Positions 1 to 5,332 of a stretch of 6,348 bases of DNA are shown here, piece by piece. The notes beneath the pieces are model-generated. The model searched no databases. It was given only the letters and a program-made list of their open reading frames with translations, and was not told where the DNA came from. The stretch is from assembly GCA_934553185.1 (NCBI GenBank), contig CAKTFF010000134.1:1-6348 (forward strand), given 5' to 3'. Numbering within the stretch: the first letter of the stretch is position 1; every line of letters starts with the position of its first letter. Made by a program: the position numbers and the translations under genes. The DNA comes from an uncultured Devosia sp. GTDB taxonomy: Bacteria; Pseudomonadota; Alphaproteobacteria; Rhizobiales; Devosiaceae.

Positions 1-218
1 ACTATACGCCGCGTGAATTCGTTGTACGGCTGCTCAAGGCAGAGTTCCGGGTGCCCGAAGCCCAGGCCAACATGATCATGCAGACTGCCCACACCAGGGG
101 CGCCTGTGTGGTGGCCGTTTTCACCCGCGAGATTGCCGAGGAGAAAGCGACGCGGGCTACCGAGTTCGCCCGCCAGCACGGCTTTCCGCTGCTGTTCAGC
201 ACCGAGCCCGAAGAATAG
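1..218 (+). CDS. clpS: ClpS-family adaptor of ClpAP protease, ClpS2-like, 5' truncated
   Basis: ClpS adaptors bind proteins with bulky N-terminal residues and deliver them to the ClpA unfoldase of ClpAP (N-degron pathway, cytoplasm). The visible reading frame begins with YTPREF at base 3 and runs 71 codons to TAG at 216-218. Aligned by eye with E. coli ClpS (offset 36), it keeps the pocket His (H30, E. coli H66), M26 (M62) and L63 (L99), and the ClpA-contact residues E43 and K48 (E79, K84). It ends in STEPEE. The gatekeeper methionine after YTP (M40) is Arg here, and V65 is Ala. Together with the TEPEE tail this suggests the alphaproteobacterial ClpS2 paralogue rather than ClpS1. The N-terminal extension and the Asn-Asp-Asp pocket motif lie outside the window; the first two bases fit the end of an Asp codon. 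The family call is secure; the ClpS2 assignment is an inference. Confidence 0.9.
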   Translation, partial: YTPREFVVRLLKAEFRVPEAQANMIMQTAHTRGACVVAVFTREIAEEKATRATEFARQHGFPLLFSTEPEE

Positions 219-219
219 T

Positions 220-486
220 TCAGCCGAAGCGGAGCCTAGAGCGCTCCCGCGCCTTTGCCGCCTCTTCGGCGCGATCCTTGGGCGGGGCATTGGTGTCGAG
301 CCCATGCAGCAGCTTTCGCACGGCCTTTTCGACATCTTCGACCGCCTCGTGAAAGGCAGCCTCGTTGGCCCTAGATGGCGCAGTGTAGCCAGAGATCTTG
401 CGCACGAACTGCAAGGCGGCGTCATGGATCTCGTTGCCCGTGGCAGGCGGTTCGAAATTGAACAACGGCTTAATGTTGCGGCACAT
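220..486 (-). CDS. DUF2277 family protein of unknown function
   Basis: This 88-residue protein starts MCRNIKPLFNFEPPAT and continues with FVRKISGYTAPSRANEAAF. I recognise these as the conserved N-terminus and core of DUF2277, a family of small bacterial proteins without an established function. The length is normal for the family. There is no signal peptide or membrane segment, so it is probably cytoplasmic. The middle is predicted to be helical (EAAFHEAVEDVEKAVRKLL), and the C-terminal 20 residues are charged and rich in Arg, Glu and Ala. The conserved Cys2 and Arg3 might have a chemical role, but that is speculation. The ATG at 484-486 has a strong GGAGGT ribosome-binding site 8 bases upstream. 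The gene converges on clpS, with stop codons one base apart, and diverges from the methyltransferase gene, so it is probably transcribed alone. Confidence 0.88.
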   Translation of the reverse strand: MCRNIKPLFNFEPPATGNEIHDAALQFVRKISGYTAPSRANEAAFHEAVEDVEKAVRKLLHGLDTNAPPKDRAEEAAKARERSRLRFG

Positions 487-564
487 GAGCGGGACCTCCG
501 ACGGCGCGAATGGAGATGATCAAACACCCTACCCCGACACGGCGAAAACCTCTACCTCTCCCCT
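487..564. promoter_or_regulatory. Divergent intergenic gap holding both leaders
   Basis: These 78 bases separate the divergent DUF2277 and RNA methyltransferase genes, so promoters for both should lie here or overlap the neighbouring coding ends. I could not find a convincing -35/-10 pair on either strand. The side facing the methyltransferase is pyrimidine-rich (ACCTCTACCTCTCCCCT) directly before its ATG and has no Shine-Dalgarno sequence. The side facing DUF2277 carries GGAGGT. The promoter role is inferred from gene orientation only. Confidence 0.4.
494..499 (-). promoter_or_regulatory. Ribosome-binding site of the DUF2277 gene
   Basis: On the minus strand GGAGGT is followed by CCCGCTC and then ATG, which is near-ideal Shine-Dalgarno placement. 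It fixes the start of the DUF2277 gene at 486 and is the only strong Shine-Dalgarno sequence I see before any gene start in the window. Confidence 0.8.
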
Positions 565-1662
565 ATGACCGAGCCGTTCGAAATCTTTCTTGTTGCCACA
601 CCCGGCTTGGAAGCGCCGCTTTGCGCGGAAGCGCTTGAGGCTGGCTTTGATGCCCAGGTGGTGGACGGCGGCGTGCGCTTCATCGGCCTGTGGCCGGACG
701 TCTGGCGGGCAAATCTCGAATTGCGCGGTGCAACACGCGTCCTGGCCCGACTGGGCAGTTTTCGCGCCATGCACCTGGCTCAACTCGACAAGCGTGCGCG
801 TAAGATCAATTGGGGTGCGGTACTGCGCCCAGACGTGACGGTGAAGGTGGAAGCCAGCTGCAAGCGCTCCCGCATCTATCATGCCGGGGCTGCCAGCCAG
901 CGTGTGGGCAAAGCCATCACGGAAGAACTCGGCGCACCGATAGCTGATGATGCTCAAGTGCGGATCATGGTTCGGATCGAGGACGATCTGGTGACGATCA
1001 GCGTCGATACAACGGGCGAGTCGCTGCACAAGCGCGGCTTCAAGGAAGGCGTCGCCAAGGCACCGATGCGTGAAACCATGGCCGCAATGTTTCTGCGTCA
1101 ATGCGGCTATGACGGCACGCAGAGCGTGCTCGATCCAATGTGCGGCTCGGGCACATTTGTGATCGAGGCAGCCGAATGGGCACTGGGCCTCAAGCCTGGA
1201 CGGGAGCGCACCTTTGCCTTCGAGCATCTGGCCGGCTTTGATGCCGTGGCCTGGACCGCCATGCGCGGTTCAGCGCCGACCGCTGGTTCCACGCTGCGCT
1301 TTTACGGGTCCGACCGCGATGCCGGTGCCATCCGCATGGCGCGCGAAAATGCCGAACGCTCAGGGGTAAGCAGCTACGTCCACTTCGAGCAGCAATCGGT
1401 CGAGACGCTGCAAGCGCCGCCGGGCCCGCCCGGCATCCTCATCGTCAACCCGCCCTATGGCACCCGCATCGGCAACAAGGCGCCGCTGCGCCAGCTTTAC
1501 CGCAGCCTGGGCACGGTGGTCCGCACCCGGCTACCGGGCTGGCGGGTCGGCGTGATCACCGCCGACAAGGACCTTGCGCAAGCGATCGGTCTGGGGCTCG
1601 AACTGGTGGAGCCCACCGTGCTCCACGGCGGCCTGCGCATTGGATTGTGGCGAGGGAAGTGA
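565..1662 (+). CDS. THUMP-domain class I SAM-dependent RNA guanine-N2 methyltransferase (RlmL N-half family)
   Basis: This 365-residue protein probably transfers methyl from S-adenosylmethionine to N2 of a guanine in structured RNA in the cytoplasm. Residues about 1-50 form the FEIFLVATPGLE-type N-terminal region of the family, and residues about 50-155 are a THUMP RNA-binding domain. Residues about 165-365 are the Rossmann methyltransferase: SAM motif I DPMCGSGTF at 190-198, the acidic motif II in YGSDRD (D250), and the catalytic NPPYG at 295-299 typical of exocyclic-amine methylation. E. coli RlmL is about 700 residues because it also carries the RlmK m7G domain; that half is absent here, as in stand-alone YpsC-type proteins. 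The likely target is 23S rRNA (the RlmL position G2445), but related THUMP enzymes modify tRNA, so I give no symbol. ATG 565 is the first start after the in-frame TGA at 517-519 and matches the family N-terminus. No Shine-Dalgarno sequence is visible. Confidence 0.9.
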   Translation: MTEPFEIFLVATPGLEAPLCAEALEAGFDAQVVDGGVRFIGLWPDVWRANLELRGATRVLARLGSFRAMHLAQLDKRARKINWGAVLRPDVTVKVEASCKRSRIYHAGAASQRVGKAITEELGAPIADDAQVRIMVRIEDDLVTISVDTTGESLHKRGFKEGVAKAPMRETMAAMFLRQCGYDGTQSVLDPMCGSGTFVIEAAEWALGLKPGRERTFAFEHLAGFDAVAWTAMRGSAPTAGSTLRFYGSDRDAGAIRMARENAERSGVSSYVHFEQQSVETLQAPPGPPGILIVNPPYGTRIGNKAPLRQLYRSLGTVVRTRLPGWRVGVITADKDLAQAIGLGLELVEPTVLHGGLRIGLWRGK

Positions 1663-1696
1663 CAAGTACGCAAGGGGATACGCCTGACAGTACGAT

Positions 1697-1715
1697 GGCC
1701 TGTTGAGCGACAGCC
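1697..1715 (+). terminator. Weak candidate stem-loop after the methyltransferase gene
   Basis: GGC-C-TGT pairs with ACA-GCC across a 6-base loop, with one bulged C, 34 bases after the methyltransferase stop. AAGTTT follows, which is a poor T-tract, so as an intrinsic terminator this is marginal. Confidence 0.2.
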
Positions 1716-1750
1716 AAGTTTCCACCGGCACGAGCGCTGTTGCTGTGACA

Positions 1751-1830
1751 CCCCTTCCCTTCCACCCTCTTCTCGGTTAGACAGCCCACCTAACCACCCG
1801 GTCCAAGCCTAGCCCAAGCGCTGCAACGCC
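1751..1830 (+). promoter_or_regulatory. C-rich, G-poor tract; candidate Rho utilisation site
   Basis: By my count these 80 bases hold 39 C and only 12 G on the plus strand. The first 24 bases (1751-1774) are all pyrimidine except A1764. Long C>G stretches in untranslated RNA are the known hallmark of rut sites for Rho. Its place behind the methyltransferase stop, which lacks a good intrinsic terminator, and before carB fits Rho-dependent termination or attenuation of read-through. This is inference from base composition alone. GGTTAG at 1775-1780 also pairs with CTAACC at 1790-1795 as a 6-bp stem with a 9-base loop inside the tract. Confidence 0.3.
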
Positions 1831-1868
1831 CATGTTGCCGCGCGCCTGCGGTGCGGGTGGTCACCAGC

Positions 1869-1888
1869 CGGGCGATTCTTCTCGCCTG
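1869..1888 (+). promoter_or_regulatory. Stem-loop in the carB leader
   Basis: CGGGCGA (1869-1875) pairs with TCGCCTG (1882-1888), seven base pairs including one G-U, around the loop TTCTTC. It ends 29 bases before the carB ATG. No T-tract follows, so it is unlikely to be a terminator. It could protect or shape the leader RNA, or be chance in GC-rich DNA. Confidence 0.25.
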
Positions 1889-1917
1889 AACCTGCGTCCC
1901 AGAGTTGAGCGAGCACC

Positions 1918-4900
1918 ATGCCAAAACGTACCGATATCAAGTCGATCCTCATCATCGGTGCGGGTCCGATCATCATCGGACAGGCCTGCGAATTCGATTA
2001 TTCCGGCACCCAGGCTTGCAAGGCGCTCAAGGAAGAGGGCTACCGGATCATTCTGGTGAACAGCAATCCGGCCACCATCATGACCGACCCGGACCTGGCG
2101 GACGCGACCTATATGGAGCCGATCACGCCCGAAGTGGTCGCCAAGATCATCGAAAAGGAACGCCCAGATGCCCTGCTGCCCACCATGGGCGGGCAGACGG
2201 CACTCAACTGCGCCCTGTCGCTGCGCAAGATGGGGGTTCTCGAAAAGTTCGGCGTCGAGATGATCGGCGCCACCGCCGAGGCGATCGACAAGGCCGAAGA
2301 CCGCGAACTGTTCCGCGACGCCATGAAGAAGATCGGGCTCGAAACCCCGCGCTCCATGCTGGCGCATAACACGATCGAAGCGCTGCAAGCGCTTGAGGTG
2401 ATTGGCCTACCCTGCATCATCCGCCCGAGCTTCACGCTCGGCGGCACGGGCGGCGGCATTGCCTATAACCGTGAAGAGTACCTCGCCATCGTCGAATCCG
2501 GCGTTGACGCGTCGCCCACCAATGAGGTGCTGGTCGAAGAAAGCGTGCTCGGCTGGAAAGAATACGAGATGGAGGTTGTCCGCGACAAAAAGGACAACTG
2601 CATCATCATCTGCTCGATCGAAAACATCGATCCGATGGGCGTTCATACCGGCGATTCCATCACCGTCGCCCCAGCGCTGACGCTGACCGACAAGGAATAC
2701 CAGATCATGCGCGACGCCTCGCTGGCGGTGCTGCGCGAGATCGGCGTTGAAACGGGCGGTTCGAACGTGCAGTTCGGCATCAACCCGGCCGACGGACGCA
2801 TGGTGGTGATCGAGATGAATCCGCGCGTGTCGCGCTCGTCGGCCCTGGCCTCCAAGGCTACTGGTTTTCCCATCGCCAAGGTCGCGGCGCGGCTGGCCGT
2901 CGGCTATACGCTCGATGAGCTCGACAACGACATCACCGGCGGCATGACCCCGGCCTCGTTCGAGCCCACCATCGACTACGTCGTCACCAAGATCCCACGC
3001 TTCGCCTTCGAGAAGTTCCCCGGCTCCGACAATCGCCTGACCACGTCGATGAAGTCCGTCGGCGAAGCCATGGCCATCGGCCGCACCTTCCAGGAGTCGC
3101 TGCAGAAGGCACTCCGCTCGCTGGAAACCGGCCTTACCGGGCTCAACGAGATCGGTATTCCCGGCCTTGGCGAAGGCGAGGACAAGAACGCCATCAAGGC
3201 AGCCCTGGGCACGCCCACGCCCAACCGGCTGCTCCATGTTGCCGAAGCCATGCGGCTGGGGATGAGCCTTGAGGACATCCACGAAGCCTGCAAGATCGAC
3301 CCGTGGTTCCTTGAACAAATGCAGGGCATCGTCGACACGGAAAACAAGATCAAGCAGTTCGGCCTGCCCGAGGACGCGCAGAACCTGCGCGCGCTCAAGT
3401 CCATGGGCTTTTCGGACGCGCGCCTTGCCCAATTGGCGAACCGTAAGCCAGCGGACGTGCGCAAGCTGCGCCACTCTTTATCCGTGCGGCCCGCCTACAA
3501 GCGCATCGACACCTCGGCCGCCGAGTTCGCTTCGCCAACCGCCTACATGTATTCGACCTATGAAGCGCCCTTCAATGGGCAGGTCAATGACGAGGCGCGT
3601 CCATCCGATCGCAAGAAGGTGGTGATCCTGGGGGGCGGACCCAACCGCATCGGCCAGGGCATTGAGTTCGATTACTGCTGCTGCCATGCGGCCTTTGCCC
3701 TTGCTGACGCCGGCTACGAGACCATCATGGTCAACTGCAACCCCGAAACCGTGTCCACCGACTACGACACCTCGGACCGGCTTTATTTCGAGCCGCTGAC
3801 CGAGGAAGACGTGATCGAAATCCTGCTGACCGAAAAGCAGAACGGCACCCTCCATGGCGTCATCGTGCAGTTTGGCGGGCAGACCCCGCTGAACCTCGCG
3901 GAAGCGGTGCTCAAGGCCGGCGTGCCAATCCTGGGCACCCAGCCTGACGCTATCGACCTGGCGGAAGACCGTGACCTGTTCAGCAAGCTGCTCAACAAGC
4001 TCGAGCTGACTCAACCCAAGAACGGCATCGCCTATAGCCTTGAACAGGCACGGCTTGTTGCCGAGCGGCTAGGCTATCCTTTGGTTATCCGCCCCTCCTA
4101 TGTGCTCGGTGGCCGCGCCATGGCCATCGTTCATTCGGCCAACGAGTTCGAACGCTATGTGCAGGACACGCTGACCGGCCTCGTGCCCCCCGACATTCTC
4201 CAGCGCTATCCCAATGACCGAACTGGCCAGATCAATTCGGTGCTCAGCGACAACCCGCTGCTGTTTGATGCCTATCTTTCTGGCGCCACGGAAATCGACG
4301 TCGATGCCTTGTGTGACGGCAAGGACGTATTCGTCGCCGGCATCATGGAGCATATCGAAGAGGCGGGCATCCATTCGGGAGACTCCGCCTGCTCGCTGCC
4401 GCCGCGCAACCTGTCGCCTGACATTCTCGCTGAACTTAAGCGGCAGACGGCCGAGCTAGCCTTCGCGCTCAAGGTCGGTGGACTGATGAACGTTCAATAT
4501 GCCCTCAAGGACGGGGTCATCTACCTGCTCGAAGTCAATCCACGTGCCTCGCGCACGGTCCCTTTTGTGGCCAAGGTGATCGGACAGCCCATCGCCAAGA
4601 TCGCGTCGCGCATCATGGCCGGCGAGTCGCTGGCAAGCTTCAATCTTGTCGAGAAGCCGTTCAAGCACATCGCCGTCAAGGAAGCCGTGTTCCCGTTCAA
4701 CCGCTTCCCAGGCGTCGATACCGTGCTCGGGCCGGAAATGAAGTCGACCGGCGAAGTTATTGGCCTCGACGTCGATTTTGCCATGGCCTTCGCCAAGTCG
4801 CAGATGGGTGCCGGCCAGAAAGTGCCCACCGCTGGCAAGGCGTTCATCTCCGTGCGCGACGAGGACAAGCAGTATATCGTCGACATGGCGCGTCATCTGG

Positions 4901-5229
4901 TTGAGGGTGGCTTCACCATTCTCGCTTCCGGCGGCACCCAGAAATATCTGGTCGAGAACGGTATCGCCGCCACCAAGATCAACAAGGTGCTCGAAGGCCG
5001 CCCGCATATCGTTGACTCGATGAAGAATGGCGGCGTCCAGTTGGTGATCAACACCACCGACGGCTTGAAGGCGATCAGCGACAGCCGCGACATTCGCCGC
5101 ACTGCGCTTCTGGCCAAGATCCCCTATTACACCACGATCGATGGCGCCCTCGCGGCGGTGGAAGGCATCGTGGCGCTGCAGAAAGGAAGCCTGCAGGTGC
5201 ATTCGCTGCAGAGCTATTTCGCCGCTTAG
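1918..5229 (+). CDS. carB: Carbamoyl-phosphate synthase large subunit
   Basis: CarB makes carbamoyl phosphate from bicarbonate, two ATP and ammonia channelled from the glutaminase subunit CarA, feeding pyrimidine and arginine synthesis in the cytoplasm. This 1103-residue protein is full length (E. coli 1073). The first ATP-grasp half spans about 7-400 and keeps R129, R169, Q285, E299, N301 and R303 at E. coli numbering. The oligomerisation domain is about 424-560. The second ATP-grasp half is about 566-960, with R725, Q860, E872 and N874. The MGS-like allosteric domain is about 968-1103. Ornithine-site E946 (E. coli E892) is kept, as are the UMP/IMP-site equivalents K974, T1007, K1023, N1045 and T1047, with Ser1004 replacing Thr974, so feedback control is probably intact. 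An insertion at about 752-776 ([16 protein letters not shown]) matches what I recall of alphaproteobacterial CarB. ATG 1918 is the only start after the in-frame TGA at 1906; its Shine-Dalgarno sequence (GAG, 8 bases upstream) is weak. carA is not adjacent. Confidence 0.98.
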   Translation: MPKRTDIKSILIIGAGPIIIGQACEFDYSGTQACKALKEEGYRIILVNSNPATIMTDPDLADATYMEPITPEVVAKIIEKERPDALLPTMGGQTALNCALSLRKMGVLEKFGVEMIGATAEAIDKAEDRELFRDAMKKIGLETPRSMLAHNTIEALQALEVIGLPCIIRPSFTLGGTGGGIAYNREEYLAIVESGVDASPTNEVLVEESVLGWKEYEMEVVRDKKDNCIIICSIENIDPMGVHTGDSITVAPALTLTDKEYQIMRDASLAVLREIGVETGGSNVQFGINPADGRMVVIEMNPRVSRSSALASKATGFPIAKVAARLAVGYTLDELDNDITGGMTPASFEPTIDYVVTKIPRFAFEKFPGSDNRLTTSMKSVGEAMAIGRTFQESLQKALRSLETGLTGLNEIGIPGLGEGEDKNAIKAALGTPTPNRLLHVAEAMRLGMSLEDIHEACKIDPWFLEQMQGIVDTENKIKQFGLPEDAQNLRALKSMGFSDARLAQLANRKPADVRKLRHSLSVRPAYKRIDTSAAEFASPTAYMYSTYEAPFNGQVNDEARPSDRKKVVILGGGPNRIGQGIEFDYCCCHAAFALADAGYETIMVNCNPETVSTDYDTSDRLYFEPLTEEDVIEILLTEKQNGTLHGVIVQFGGQTPLNLAEAVLKAGVPILGTQPDAIDLAEDRDLFSKLLNKLELTQPKNGIAYSLEQARLVAERLGYPLVIRPSYVLGGRAMAIVHSANEFERYVQDTLTGLVPPDILQRYPNDRTGQINSVLSDNPLLFDAYLSGATEIDVDALCDGKDVFVAGIMEHIEEAGIHSGDSACSLPPRNLSPDILAELKRQTAELAFALKVGGLMNVQYALKDGVIYLLEVNPRASRTVPFVAKVIGQPIAKIASRIMAGESLASFNLVEKPFKHIAVKEAVFPFNRFPGVDTVLGPEMKSTGEVIGLDVDFAMAFAKSQMGAGQKVPTAGKAFISVRDEDKQYIVDMARHLVEGGFTILASGGTQKYLVENGIAATKINKVLEGRPHIVDSMKNGGVQLVINTTDGLKAISDSRDIRRTALLAKIPYYTTIDGALAAVEGIVALQKGSLQVHSLQSYFAA
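5211..5229 (+). repeat. carB 3'-end copy of a short direct repeat
   Basis: The last codons and stop of carB read GAGCT-ATT-TCGCCGCTTAG. The sequence at 5315-5332 reads GAGCT-TG-TCGCCGCTTAG, so 16 of 18-19 bases recur, including an exact 11-mer TCGCCGCTTAG. The second copy ends over the ltaE stop codon. A small tandem duplication or chance are both possible. Confidence 0.5.
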
Positions 5230-5246
5230 ACATCTCGACACGGAGA

Positions 5247-5271
5247 CGCTCTCGGGTCCGATCCGAGAGCG
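5247..5271 (+). terminator. carB: Stem-loop after carB, probable terminator
   Basis: CGCTCTCGG (5247-5255) pairs perfectly with CCGAGAGCG (5263-5271) over a 7-base loop, 17 bases after the carB stop. A nine-pair GC-rich stem between convergent genes is what a transcription terminator looks like, and it would act on either strand. No T-run follows on the plus strand, so it may stop RNA polymerase weakly or mainly protect the 3' end. Confidence 0.6.
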
Positions 5272-5294
5272 CACTCAAGTGCCCCGGACCCTAT

Positions 5295-5326
5295 GGCGAG
5301 CTCAAGCGATCCGTGAGCTTGTCGCC
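5295..5326 (-). terminator. ltaE: Stem-loop after ltaE, possible terminator
   Basis: GGCG-AGCTCA (5295-5304) pairs with TGAGCT-(3-base bulge)-CGCC (5314-5326) around a 9-base loop. On the minus strand it begins two bases after the ltaE TAA. No T-run follows, so the stem is only a candidate terminator or 3'-end stabiliser. Confidence 0.35.
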
Positions 5327-5332
5327 GCTTAG
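5315..5332 (+). repeat. Second copy of the carB 3'-end direct repeat
   Basis: This is the partner of the copy at 5211-5229, 103-104 bases downstream. It carries the exact TCGCCGCTTAG 11-mer at 5322-5332, and its last four bases cover the ltaE stop codon (TTA at 5329-5331 on the plus strand). Confidence 0.5.

Larger units (their letters stand above)
1663..1917. other. Intergenic region and carB leader
   Basis: These 255 bases lie between the methyltransferase stop and the carB start, both on the plus strand. I see no credible gene: an ATG at 1832 opens a plus-strand frame, but it runs on into carB out of frame. The region holds a weak stem-loop at 1697-1715, a C-rich and G-poor tract from about 1751 to 1830, a stem-loop at 1775-1795, and a stem-loop at 1869-1888 in the carB leader. 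The carB promoter probably lies here because the gap is long and structured, but I cannot pick a convincing -35/-10 pair. Confidence 0.6.

Noticed and set aside
529..1227. 232-codon minus-strand open frame opposite the RNA methyltransferase
   Set aside because: Antisense to a gene with clear SAM and NPPY motifs; no recognisable domain and no ribosome-binding site.
1663..1917. Pyrimidine-responsive riboswitch or PyrR-type attenuator before carB
   Set aside because: I could not find an antiterminator/terminator pair, a T-tract or a recognisable PyrR-binding loop. Only isolated short stems are present.
1832..2059. Possible carB leader peptide starting at ATG 1832
   Set aside because: The frame runs 142 bases into carB out of phase, has no Shine-Dalgarno sequence, and shows no run of regulatory codons.
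2407..3474. 355-codon open frame on the minus strand inside carB
   Set aside because: It is fully antisense to a secure carB and has a His/Asp/Arg/Gly-rich composition typical of antisense frames in GC-rich genes. I recognise no domain in it.
4456..5274. 272-codon minus-strand open frame over the end of carB
   Set aside because: Antisense shadow of the conserved MGS domain; it starts inside the carB terminator stem and resembles no family I know.
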